From: Bubalus kerabau
Taxonomy: Eukaryota > Chordata > Mammalia > Artiodactyla > Bovidae
DNA: 64,000 nt
Direction: 5' to 3'
NCBI RefSeq assembly: GCF_029407905.1
Contig: NC_073628.1
Span: 50,489,501-50,553,500 of the forward strand
Part shown: piece by piece, positions 46,227 through 57,553 of the stretch
Numbering within the stretch: the stretch's first letter is position 1
Layout of the letters: each line of letters opens with the position of its first letter
Notes under the pieces: model-generated
Seen by the model: only the letters and a program-made list of their open reading frames with translations
Told to the model about the DNA's origin: nothing
Database searches by the model: none
Position numbers and translations under genes: made by a program

Positions 46227-46990
46227 AACTAAGCAGTAAAACGTAAAACCCATCTGTTTCTCTCAGCACCATGGTTTACTTCCTGCTTATCTTCCTGTCT
46301 TGGTCCAAAAGCGTATTTTTATAGAGCTGCAGTTAAAAAATTAACTCTTTGTATTTATTCTTTACCAAATTACTAATCTTCAGTACATTAGTAGAATAAT
46401 GTAATCTCTAGGCTAAAATACCACTATTGTACTGTAGGCTCTGGAGACTAAAATTGTACTGTAGGCTAAAATATCACAATTTATGATTTCCTTAGTGTTG
46501 AATATTTAGGTTGCTTTCAGCTGTTCACTATTACACATGAGGCTGCCGATGCACCTTTAGGTATAGAGTCTTTCTCCTCTGACGAACTATGGAATGCCCT
46601 TTTCTTAAGTTCACAAGAGCAGAATTATTGCTGTCAAGGTATAAATACCTTTATGGTCTTTGATTCGGGGTTGGCATACTGCAAGCAAAACGTATTAGTG
46701 TGACTGGTAGGTCTTGACCCTAAGAGAACGGTAAATGATGGCATGGCTGTGGCACAGGCAGAATGCCCTCCCAGCATTTACTCTGCAGGAAGTTCAGGTC
46801 ATGTTTTGAGTATGACCTTTCATTTTCAGTCAACTTCCGTTCTTATATCTCGGTGGTGCATAACAGCAGCTTCCAATGTAGAAGGTCACATGCCAAGGAA
46901 CCAACCTCAAGACTGGTTAAAATGTTACAGTAGAATATACCAGTGCCCTTTGCAGCTTATGACATTTGTGTCACTTAACCTTCTAAAAGA
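46227..46990. other. Intergenic stretch between L1 and the SLC36A4 3' side
   Basis: Holds a tandem partial duplication (CTAAAATACCACTATTGTAC then CTAAAATTGTACTGTAGGCT near 46410-46475) and some old L1-like text near 46490. No gene recognised. Confidence 0.4.
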
Positions 46991-46994
46991 CAAA

Positions 46995-47035
46995 TTTATT
47001 TAAAAAGGCATTTGCAAGCAAAATAATATTTTATT
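46995..47035 (-). promoter_or_regulatory. Candidate distal polyadenylation signals for SLC36A4
   Basis: Two AATAAA hexamers on the minus strand (complement of TTTATT at 47030-47035 and 46995-47000), at the point where the repeat-poor block downstream of the SLC36A4 stop ends. Alternative AATAAA signals on the same strand lie at 49626-49631 and 50285-50290, so the site used in vivo is uncertain. Confidence 0.4.
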
Positions 47036-50000
47036 GAAAATTCAGAAGTTACAGTACTTTTAAAGACTTTTTTTTCATATTATAAAGAAAAATAAGTTAA
47101 AAGAAATATAATTGACTCAAGTGCACTGATATATAGTTTTCACTCAAACAAACAACATCATTTCAAGAAACAAAACTCCACAGCTTAATTTATTCATGGT
47201 ACAAGCGTGTGTTTTCCTATTTGTTATCAAGAAAACTCTAAAGGAATCATTTTCAGGGTGATCTTTCAACACACATCTGTCTGGATCCAATTTAAATGGG
47301 AAATTATATTAGTATATAACACAGAGTACTGGAATGTATATATGTGGATACATCAGGGCTAGGTAACCTTGACATATAATTTTAAGAATGAGAGTGATTT
47401 GTCATTTCATTTTATCATAGGGCAATAAATAACATTTCTAAAGCATGTTTTCTTATCTCCTAGGTCAGAACCAACAACTTTGAGAATGGTGTTTAGCCTA
47501 GTGAGCACCCGTGGCATGAATAAGACTATGGTTAACCATACTGCCAAATTGTTAGTTATTTCAGTCATCCGTTTAATGTTAGGAAGTATGTTGTTATACC
47601 TTTTAGATCAAAGTCTCTCAAATTGTTTTATGAAGGGGAGCTAACTCAGGCAAAAAGATAAAAATACTCATTTAGAAAAACTCATTTTATAGCATTGCCT
47701 TTGTTTTTACCAAGTTATTTTCTCAACAGAAAATATTCACTGAGCCACTGGTATCAGTTAAATAATTTTATTTATTACTTCTATTAGCTCTGTTATGTAT
47801 CTTCTCCCTTGCACATGAAGAAATGAGGGGATACATATTATCAGTAAACAAATGCACTTCTCAGCTGCTGTTCTGACCTCTCTGGCATGTCAGCCCCAGA
47901 GGAGATGTCACAGGTAAGCTAGAGTAAAGCATGCCCACAGCTGGACATGTCACTGATATAGAACTTCAATTAATATCCCAATTAATATCTGTATAGCACT
48001 TTACAGTTAGCTTTTCTACAACTACTACAAAAATACTGAATGAAATTAGGCCGTCAGGACATTTACAACATGCATCATTTTATGCATATTGCATAAAACA
48101 CTTACAAAAATGTTAAGTGCATCATACAGACAAGAGGCAGAAATCATTTCAACAGAGGAGAATCCAGAGGGCAGGATTAAAACATAATGTGGCATTTGCT
48201 AACATAGTATGTTTTTCATTTGGTAAGACTATACAAACTGGTCTTTAAGAAAAACTAGGTCTTATTTCTTCACTTGTGGAGAAACCATGCCATTCAGGGA
48301 AAAGCAGATCCTTTGATAAAATAGAAAGGTCTGAGAGCCAGTGTTTTGATAAGCAGAGTCTGAAACTGGAGAAACCCTTTTGGCTGGAAAGGAACAGAGG
48401 TGACTGGCTTATCTCTGAGGTTTTCAGGGGTGAATAATGTTTTCCTTTACCTTCCCCATTCCAGTAGTAAAGTTCATAAGACACCTGGTTGGCTTTCCAA
48501 AGGTGTTTTACTGTGGTGGCAGATGAAATGCTGAAGTCATTTTAGCCAGAATGCAATGGACCAAAGATACTGGATAAAAAACTGGACAGGTGCAATCACT
48601 CTCATTTTTTCAGGTCCCCAAATAAAATCAATAGCTGGTTTGATCAAAGTATCTTCTCTAGTAACATTCAGAAAATGTTATGACTCATTAAAAACAATTT
48701 TCAAAGGAAAAATATTGCTTGATTTTTTTGAAAATAAAATAAATCATCAAAATCCTTACATAGAGTGCATTTGCATCTACATAATGTTTCTTGTTAGGAA
48801 CTAAAACTATTCTCCACCTCTTCCTTTCTGCATTTCAACTTGACTCTGAAAATATACTCAACATTTGTTCACAATATATAAATTAAAATTTATATATTGC
48901 TATGATTAACCATTTGATATTTCACTAAAGTTGATAAATTTCATAAAGAAAATAAACAAAGGCAAAACTATAAAAATAAAATTTCACACAGACTAGAAAT
49001 ATTATGAGAGACAGCTGACAAAAACTCTAATAGTGCTTTGTATTAAATAATAGTTTTCAAGTCACTTTATACCAAGTTACATATCTTAAAAAAAATAACT
49101 AATTTACTCTTATAGTCAAGATTATATAACATTAGCTTCAATGGCAATTACTTGTCCTAAAATTTGTTCCACATTTTCCCAACATGACTAAAGGTTCATC
49201 ACAACAGATTTGACATAAAAGTGTCATAAATAATTATTGGTGATTCTTGACACAAATGTTTTTTTAAAAGTTTAATGCTGATGAATTTGTACCAAAACAA
49301 AGTTTCTGATATACCTTTAGGATTATGCTCAACTCTATGATGTAAGAAAAAAATACTTGAATGGACATTTACATACAAAAATAGAGACTATATACACTGC
49401 AGTGATCTTGGTGATATCTTTCACCAACCTGACTAAAAAATTCAATGAGTTTTAAATTATGATTTAAAAAAAAAATTAAGATTCTCAATTTTAAATTTAA
49501 CCATTTTCATCTTTCATGTCTACTGAGATTCTTTGTTTTGGTTAATAACTGGGCTTGAAAAATATGGAGGAATAGAATAGAATGCATTTCTCTGGAAGAA
49601 GCCTGGAGCTCTCGGTATTTAACAGTTTATTATTGTCTCAGTTTTCCCTTGGCTTGAATCTTTCTCTTATTTGCCCATGCGGAGCAACAGAAGGCTCTGA
49701 TGAGGAAGGCCACAAGGCCAGAAAGAGGGCACAGGCCCTGTATCATGCCAGGTACCTACTCTTTTGTCACTAGGAAAGATGGCACCTACAAACCCGCTGC
49801 TGCTGAGTCGCTTCAGTCGTGTCCGACTCTGTGCGACCCCACAGACGGCAGCCTGCCAGGCTCCCCGTCCCTGGGATTCTCCAGGCAAGGGTACTGGAGT
49901 GGGGTGCCATTGCCTTCTCCAATGAATGAAAGTGAAAAGTGAAAGTGAAGTAACTCAGTCGTGTCGGACTCTTAGCGACCCCATGGACAGCAGCCCACCA

Positions 50001-51008
50001 GGCTCCCCGTCCCTGGGATTCTCCAGGCAAGGGTACTGGAGTGGGGTGCCACTGCCTTCTCCACCCACAAACCTAGAAAGGAAGAAACAGTAAGGACAGC
50101 CGGGCACCGTCCACCTGCCAGAAGCTGAACCAGCAAGGTGTTTCTACTGGTTCATTAAAGCACTGCTTCTGCCCCACGGCTGCGCTGCAGGCTTTTCAGA
50201 GCTCCCTGACTGTCTTCTCAGGTCACATGCACTTGGCAAACATCATATTAAACCGACTTAACACTAAAGTTGAACTGAACATAATTTATTCTTTTTCTAG
50301 GATGTGACATGAAAGATAAAAAATCCTGGGAAAAAAAAAAAATCCTGGACCAGGAATCCAAAGATCATGTTCTCTTGATCTCAAGCTGAGTGGTCTCAAT
50401 CAAGTTAACTTTAACCATCCTGGGTATCTATTTCCACAGGTGAAAAAAAAAAGGGGGGGGGGGATTTGTATTCCACAACTTTTAAAGTCTCTTTCAAATC
50501 TGGTTGAAACACTAAGTCAGACTCTTGCACAGGCCCTCTTGATTGGGGGATTTTCTGATGCTTACATCATGGCTAATGAGGGTTTTCTAAACTTCCAAAG
50601 GGTAAACGTAAGTATCTGGCTCTCTAATAAAAACACAACTGAGATATTTCTATACTAACATGAAGGATACTTTGAAATTCATTAGGGTGGTCAGATTTCA
50701 GCTACCTATACCTTCTTCTTTAATTCTTTTAATGCTGAAACCCTGTTCTCTCCTCAACCAGGTGACAAAAGAATAGCATGGAGGTAAAAGACAGAATCCT
50801 GGTTGAATCATCTCTGACTGAAAGACAAGTAATAGAGTATTTCTTTAATTATTTAACATTTTAATCTTTTCAATTTTCAAAACTAAAATTTTTGAAATTG
50901 CTGCTAATACTTAAAACCAAGAAATATGTTGTAGCTTATCAGTACTGCCAACGTGTCCCAGTGGTTCTTAAATCATTTTGAAACCGGAGACTCATATCTC
51001 TGCTCCTA
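47000..51008 (-). other. SLC36A4: Probable 3' UTR of SLC36A4 (extent uncertain)
   Basis: About 4 kb downstream of the stop codon is AT-rich, has no recognised old transposons and only one young SINE (49795-50061). That is the expected look of a long 3' UTR continuous with the terminal exon. No splice is implied after the stop. The end is inferred from AATAAA signals near 47.0 kb; a shorter UTR ending near 50.28 or 49.62 kb is equally compatible with the sequence alone. Confidence 0.45.
49795..50061 (-). repeat. Bov-A2 SINE in the probable 3' UTR
   Basis: Antisense relative to the plus strand, so sense relative to SLC36A4 transcription. Dimer from CGCTGCTGCTGAGTCGCTTC to GTGCCACTGCCTTCTC. CACCTACAAACC at 49783-49794 against CACCCACAAACC at 50062-50073 is the TSD (11 of 12). 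The two monomers are unusually alike. Confidence 0.94.
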
Positions 51009-51316
51009 CTATTTCAAACCCGATGTAAAGCATGTTGAATTCAAATTTAAAGAGGGGCCGTGTGGAGTGCTAGTGATAGCTCTGGGAGTAGGATAAATAA
51101 TTTCTTCAACAGTTACATATGTCCCTAATAAGAAACCAACAACCCCAGTGAACACGATGGACACGTTCTTCAGGACCATCCATATACTGTAGTGCTCCTT
51201 AGAGAACGTGAGAATTTCAACCAGGGGCGGCAGGATCAGGGCCAGCGTGCTGCTGCTCACAGCTCCGACGAACGCGATCACAATGTCTAAACGAGGAATG
51301 AGGATTGCGCCGGCAC
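51009..51316 (-). CDS. SLC36A4: SLC36A4 (PAT4) last coding exon: C-terminus and stop
   Basis: SLC36A4 is an amino-acid transporter of the SLC36 (PAT) family, with about 11 membrane spans, on plasma and lysosomal membranes; PAT4 is known as a high-affinity, low-capacity carrier for proline and tryptophan linked to mTORC1 signalling. This exon begins after an acceptor TTTTCTAG (complement of 51317-51324). With one base from the previous exon it completes a Cys codon, then encodes 101 residues and a TAG. The first hydrophobic span is around IVIAFVGAVSSSTLALILPP; the next is around MVLKNVSIVFTGVVGFLLGT. A hydrophilic tail ends NLNSTCFTSGLK. I recall the human protein as nearly identical here (ending STCLTSGLK). 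The frame is intact with no premature stop. The short family members SLC36A1-3 differ in tail, so A4 is preferred. Confidence 0.96.
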
Positions 51317-51811
51317 CTAGAAAATTGAAAATACAAATTTTCCTTATGTAAATATCTAATACCTACATAAACACTAACTGCAGATACTTTCAACACATTA
51401 AAATTAACTGATGCAAGTAGGCACTATGAGACTATTGCTTGCGGAAGCATCTGTCACGTTTTATTCTGAGCTAAAAATGAAAATAAAGAAAGAAACCAAA
51501 ACACTGAGTGATGTTTCTCAGACTTTGACTTATCAATGGGGCTTCTTACATAAACAACTTTTAATTTTTGCTATGAGGTTTTGGGTAAAGAATGCATATT
51601 CTGCCATTAAGCTCATTCTATAAAACACAAAATCTGGGCTGGTATGGTATAAACAAATGGTTAAATCAAAGAGAAGAGATAACTATTTCTTACATTAGAA
51701 TTCCAATTAACCAAAATAGAAGAAACCATGGAAACAGAAAATCATTATTAAGTAAGCACTACAATAATAACTGTTGCAGGAAAAGTCAATGAAGGATCCT
51801 AAAATTAATGG

Positions 51812-52018
51812 GCAAAAGGCTCAGACAACAAAGAATTTGCCTGCAATGCAGGAGACCTGGGTTGGATAGCTGGGTCAGAAAATCCCCTGGAGAAGGAAAT
51901 GGCAACTCACTGCAGTATTCTTGCCTGGAAAATCCAATGGATGGAGGAGCCTGGCAGGCTACAGTCCATGGAGTTGCAAAGAGTTGGACACAACTGAGCG
52001 ACTAACACTTAACACTTT
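51812..52018 (+). repeat. Bov-tA SINE in SLC36A4 intron
   Basis: GGCAAAAGGCTCAGACAACA, TGCAATGCAGGAGACCTGGG, then the BovB tail GGAGAAGGAAATGGCAACTC to CAACTGAGCGACTAACAC, followed by a T run. Antisense to the gene. Confidence 0.93.
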
Positions 52019-53056
52019 TTTTTTTTTAAACACTAACTGTATAACAACAGGAAATACCCCTATTAAAAACTCATTAATTATAAGGGGAAAAAAAGAGTAC
52101 CTTTACTGTGGAGACACCTGACAGATACCACCTTAACCAAGTGATCAAAGTTAACATCAGCAGTCATAAACCATAATATGATGTACTGAGAAGTGCAAAG
52201 CATCACCTGTGGAATTCTTGTTACAGATGCTTAACTTCAACCTAATCATAAGAAAGCATCACACAAGTCTACACTGAAGGAAATTCTACAGAATTACTGA
52301 CACTTCAAAGATGTCAGGGTTAAATGAAGACAAAAAAAGATAACTGTCAAGACTGGGGGAGACTAGTAGACTTGACAACTAAATTCAAGTGGGACCTTGA
52401 ACTGGTTCCTGGATCAGAAAAAGGGAAAACCGGTGAAAGAAAATGACGTCTACAGATGAGTTAGCAGCATTTTATCGATGTTAATTTCCTGGCTTTAACA
52501 GTTGTATCGTGGTATTGTAAGCTGCTAACGTTAGAGGAAACAGAGTAAAGGGTTTATGGTAATTCTACTTTCTTGGACAGCTTTTCTAAGCTGTTTAAAA
52601 ATGAAAAGATAAAAAAAATTATGCACCATTATTGTCAGCAGGATTTTATGCCAAGCTATTGACAAGTTTTCTGCAAGTTCTGATCCAGCACTTTTTTTAT
52701 CTTATCTTACCAAAAGGTATCAACAGAAGGTTTGCAAAAATCGAGACATATTCTTTCTCTGAATTGTCCCTAAATCATTGAATGATTTGTGAAGGGTTGG
52801 AGTTGCCACCAGAAATAGTAGCTAAGTTCGCTGGCACGCAAGCTGTGACCACTTGATCAACACCGCCCACCAGAGATGACTGTGCAACCACAGTTCAGCT
52901 GTGAGGACTCCGATCACGTATGTGTTGGTGTTCCTCTCCTTGTCTTCAAAAGCTATCAGTTTTCTCACTATGCTTTGTCATCCTTCTATTTCTAAGGTTA
53001 CTTTCCTTTGCTTTTCTTTTTCCTGCACGTTTGTCTCTTACTGAACTTTCTGTGGG

Positions 53057-53078
53057 GTGTGTGTGTGTGTGTGTGTGT
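53057..53078. repeat. (GT)11 microsatellite in SLC36A4 intron
   Basis: Uninterrupted dinucleotide run of 22 bp on the plus strand; likely length-polymorphic. Confidence 0.95.
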
Positions 53079-54261
53079 AATTTAACTCATGCTCTTTGTA
53101 ATTAAGTTTCGGGATTCTGGTCTACTGGTTTCTTTACTTCTTAACTGTTAGTTTATGGTTTCTCCCTCCCCATATTTTCTTTGTGGCCCTCGATATTTTT
53201 CCAGGAGGATGTGGCATTAATTTGGAACCACCACATTTCTTAGAACCACACACTTTTTATATACATTATTATGAAAGCTAAAATCCTAAAAAAGTTATTT
53301 TGAAATCATAAACATAGCTGCACTTCTACAAGACCAAAGGACAATAAATCTTCCTAAGTAAAATAATGTGAAGTTGGAACTCTAAACTAGAAATACTTTA
53401 AAGTGAATCCTTGTTTAATGGATGTGTGCTATACCATTTTAACATTTCTCTCAAAGGAAGTATAAAGCATGACTCTCAATCACAACAGAACATTTCAAAA
53501 CCCATTGGCTTTTATCCATTTTGTGAAAAAATACTTATAGTAGATGGTAGTATTTAAAAGGACAACCAGACCAACACAACTACCACCTTGTCATCTAAAG
53601 AGCCTTTCATTTTGGAGTCTATTTTTTGTTATTAATGTTTTCCAATAGGCCAAGTTGTTATGAGTAAAATATTTTGGAAAAGCATCTGGAGAAACACTAT
53701 AGTATTTTAGAATTTATTTATTCAGACTAAAATTTCATTTACCAAATGCTTTTAAATCATGAAATTTATCAATTAGACAAAGTCATTCTTTAAATGTTAT
53801 ATAACCAATATATATTTGCTAGTAAAAATGGCTTGAAATGTTATTTGATAATGTTAGTAGAGAAGAAAGTGAAATATATATACTTTAGGCAAATCTGACA
53901 TAGAAGAACTCAAAAATCACAAAATAGTAAGTCAAAGGATAACTTGGATAAGGATAATTTAGTCATCACAAATTACAAATATTCACTACAGGATTACTAT
54001 AAATATGCTGCCCTTTGTCATTTACAGATAGTTATTATGAATATATCTAGTAAGTACTAATTAATCTTATTCAGTATTTCCAAAAATTGTATTATAGAGG
54101 AAAAGAATGTATCCTTAAGGTACAAAGTTGTCTCTGACATGGAAAAAAAAGCAATGGCAAAAAAGGTCCATTTTCTTGCATCTTAATGGTAAAAGCAGAC
54201 ATATCAGAGAAAAAACAAACGCTTGCTACTATAGCATCAACAACACTCTAGCTCATAAATC

Positions 54262-54345
54262 TGTTTTAAAACTTATTTATTTTTAGTTTTGGTTGCACTG
54301 GGTCTTCAGTGCTGCACGCAGGCTTTCTCTAGTTGCAGCACACAA
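54262..54345 (-). repeat. CHR-type SINE fragment
   Basis: TTATTTATTTTTAGTTTTGG, then TGCACTGGGTCTTCAGTGCT, GGCTTTCTCTAGTTGCAG. This is the tail half of the antisense CHR element (compare 19775-20076); the head is missing. Confidence 0.75.
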
Positions 54346-54734
54346 ATTTAAATCGCACAAACAGTGAATGATCCTCTCCATACACCTACTGACTCTAAGA
54401 CAGAATACTAGGGCACAGCATGGTACTTATTTTCAGCTATTGTGACAACGAGCTTAAATGGTTCTGGTACGTCTTCTTAGTATTCTACAAACTACCAAAG
54501 ATTTATGCTTTATGTAGTCATAGTTTACTAAAAGAAGAAAGCATACTCTCAAATCCAAGGGCTTTTCAAATTAAAAACAGTAAAAGGATCAATGAATTGG
54601 ACAATAACAGAAATAAGTAGTATTTAACATATTCTGTAGGTTCAATTCAAATAGGGGATCAAAATACTGGTTTGAAATCAAAATTTTGCAGTTTTTTCTA
54701 CAGGTTTGCCTTTAAAATAAAAGGCATTTATTGC

Positions 54735-55200
54735 AGTCCACGGTGGCCTCTGGCCAGTTGCTAGTCACTCTTCTCTCTTACCTGTGTAATGCCTACCTAG
54801 CAGGTAAGGGTCTACAGGGAACACGCAGGAAGAGCCTGACCCATCCTTTCAAGCTTTTGATTCCATGAAGACGATGCTGTGAAAGGGCGATTCAATACTA
54901 AATGGAGACCTAGACATAACATATAACCCAAGCTGATGAGCCCCATAGTTTGCAGATCTGCCCTGCAGACGTGGACCGAGCACCTGGAAAGGACTGTGGG
55001 ACCTGAAAGGCGCAAACCCAGCTGGATCTCCACTCCCCCTGCTGGTGCTGCACAGCCTGCTCTACAGACAGGAGAAGGTCCCGCCAGCTCTCCACACACC
55101 CGTCAGTAAAGAGTCCTCCCCAGGACATTCTCAAGTGCTTTGGATAACGGATACAAAACAGGTCTGTCATGAACATCGGTTGACTTTAACTTGGAAGGAC
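54735..55200 (-). other. GC-rich block with open frames, identity unknown
   Basis: Within an AT-rich intron this 0.45-kb block is clearly richer in G+C. The minus strand has two overlapping frames (54910-55176, 88 codons; 54812-55099, 95 codons) and an AATAAA near 54738. It could be a fragment of a processed pseudogene or an LTR remnant. I recognise no domain, so no function is claimed. Confidence 0.35.
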
Positions 55201-56184
55201 CTGCCAAAGATTTAAATGAAGGTCAGTGTCCAACCATGTGTCTCAATGAAGTAGAAGGGCATATGACATGGTCTGTGTTCTCTGTGTCCAAAGCATGCTG
55301 TAAATATAGCCCTCACATATGGTTAAACAGGCTTCTCTATTTTTAACTAAAAGAAAGCAGCAACAAAGAACAGGCTGCAACTCTTGGTGCTATGTACTCA
55401 GCCCTTGAGGAAAAGCCCTGGCTTGTGGGAATAAACTCCTGGAGGCAGAGGTGCAATCTGGTCTGGACCACAGCAGACAGGGAGCTCAACATAACAGCAG
55501 CCAATGTGCAGAAGTGGGTAAAATTATTAAAATTCAGTAGCTAACCTTAAAAGGAGACATGCATTCAGAAGAGAACTGCCTTACATCTCCTGATAAAAGG
55601 ACTTTGCCTGAAATACATCTTTTTATTTAGTACAGCTGTCAAAATGTCAATAAAAGTAATGTGTAAAGAATATTCTAAAACATTTTAAAATAATTTTTCC
55701 ACCTGGGTGTTTCATTAGACAATGGAGTATGGGTTTACTGACTTCATTTCTCAATGTGATTTCCCTTATTAGTTGACATATTTCATTTAAATAACTGCTT
55801 CAAAAAGTATGTCTTATCTATTTTATCTACTTTGCCCAGCTTTGCTGTTTCCTTGAACAAAATATAATACACCCAATTCTTTAAATCTAGGCATAAGCCG
55901 CACCCCAAGGTGCTCAATGCAATTTACGGAGTTACCCAGAATTTCTAGTTCTACCATTCTCTAACCTCGAATGGGCCAAGACAGTTACTCAAATCTTCTC
56001 GAGAATTTCCAAAGCTGCTTATCCCCCAGTCACCAGTCATCTCGTCCTTGGTATCATCCTAGGCAATCCCATCAGATAGGTCGGTGTGGCAATCATCTTT
56101 CTCTTTGCAATTATAATAAAAGTGGTGACAATAAAGATAGTATTAACGGCAACTTCTAACCACTGTGTTCATATTTTTAAATGT

Positions 56185-56320
56185 CTCATCTTCATTTCAT
56201 AGTTGAGGAAAGAAGGGCTCAAAGATGGTTTGTAACTTAACTAAAGACCCAGCAAGGAAGTGGGAGGCCTGAGTTTTGAACCGTCACGTCACTGAGAGTG
56301 CTACACCAATCTAAAGGCCC
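56185..56320 (+). repeat. MIR SINE remnant in SLC36A4 intron
   Basis: CTTCATTTCATAGTTGAGGA, CTCAAAGATGGTTTGTAACT, GCAAGGAAGTGGGAGGCCTG and GAACCGTCACGTCACTGAGA are the MIR core and 3' blocks in order. Confidence 0.75.
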
Positions 56321-56840
56321 CTCTCCACGAGTCTCCATGATTAATTCTACCTTGTGGGGCATTTTATAATATGAAACTATAATAAGAGATTATACACACT
56401 CCTTCAAATAGTAAGTAAAATAAGCCACTAAAACTGTTAAAGACCAAAACAGAACAAAACCCATTTGTATAGGGAGTCATGGAGAGCTGAACTGTTAAAT
56501 ACACAAAAGTTAGCAGATATAAAAAACCTCAGGAAAACTAGAAAGCCAAAGCAAAATGTTATCAACCATATAGAGTCGCTTTACATCTGATTTAAATATA
56601 TATTTCAATCATGAGTGATATTATTTTGAAAATAATAATTCAGTTATTTGTTTTACATGTGATAGGATCTGATTTATGATTTTCTTCTATATTAGTAGAA
56701 TAACAGAATTTTAAACCAAAATGTATCTAGTTAGGTGAACAAAATTATTTCAAAAATATAAAAAATACACTTTAAGTAGCTTCATTAGAAGAAATTCAAC
56801 AATAAAAATCATTATGATATAAGGATGCAGTGATACTTAC

Positions 56841-57010
56841 AAGTAATAGTAACCAAGAAGGACCTTATTGCAAATTCATAGATTTGCTTCCATTTAGCAT
56901 GAAATCTGGATGTGATCACAGGGATAATTATCTCTGCTGGAACATAGAACTGAATTGAATATGTCACAAAGATGCCGAAGGAATACAGAATTTTCACTGA
57001 TTGATATAAC
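56841..57010 (-). CDS. SLC36A4: SLC36A4 (PAT4) penultimate coding exon
   Basis: 170 bp. The acceptor reads TTAACAG (complement of 57011-57017) and the donor is GTAAGT. It starts with the last base of a Trp codon and ends with the first base of a Cys codon, encoding 56 full residues from LYQSVKILYS to RSFLVTIT. The segment SFGIFVTYSIQFYVPAEIII is a membrane span of the PAT core; RFHAKWKQIYEFAIR is the following loop. From recalled human sequence, differences such as IPV for IPG and RFHA for KFHT are conservative apart from the Gly to Val. Both junction phases match those of the exons on either side. Confidence 0.96.
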
Positions 57011-57265
57011 CTGTTAAAAATTTTCAAAATTTAGTCATTCTTTTATTTCCAGCTTTACCGACATTTAACTAACCAATGAAATTATAAGACATTTAAAATC
57101 TACAACATGATGATTTAATACATATTGTGAAAGAATTCCCACAAACAGAATTAATTAACAAACACATCCATCACCTCATGTATTTGCCTATTTTTTTATG
57201 TTTTGGTGGGAACACCGATTCTACTCTCAGCACATTTCAATCATACAATACAGTAATATCAACCA

Positions 57266-57553
57266 CTGCTGCTTCAGTGGTTCACTGCTAAGTTGCTTCA
57301 GTCGTGTCCGACTCTGTGCGACCCCATAGATGGCAGCCCACCAGGCTTTCCTGTCCCTGGGATTCTCCAGGCAAGAACACTGGAGTGGGTTGCCATTTCC
57401 TTCTCCAATGCATGAAAGTGAAAAGTGAAAGTGAAGTTGCTCAGTCAGGCCCGACTCTTAGCGATCCCATGGACTGCAGCCTACCAGGGATGAACCTCCA
57501 TCCATGGGATTTTCCAGGCAAGAGTACTGGACTGGGGTGCCATTGCCTTCTCC
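57266..57553 (-). repeat. Bov-A2 SINE in SLC36A4 intron, 11-bp TSD
   Basis: Antisense dimer with a diverged CTGCTGCTTCAGTGGTTCAC tail and a duplicated-looking insertion (GGATGAACC) near 57488. AATATCAACCA at 57255-57265 recurs at 57554-57564. It is in the sense orientation of the gene. Confidence 0.95.

Larger units (their letters stand above)
51317..56840 (-). other. SLC36A4: SLC36A4 last intron (5,524 bp)
   Basis: Bounded on the minus strand by GTAAGT (donor, complement of 56835-56840) and TAG (acceptor, next to 51316). It holds a Bov-tA, a GT microsatellite, a CHR fragment, a GC-rich block at 54735-55200 and a MIR. No extra exon was recognised. Confidence 0.9.

Noticed and set aside
1..47000. 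MTNR1B, which I recall as the neighbour facing the SLC36A4 3' end in human
   Set aside because: No melatonin-receptor-like (7-TM GPCR) coding sequence was seen on either strand; if synteny holds, it lies beyond the left edge.
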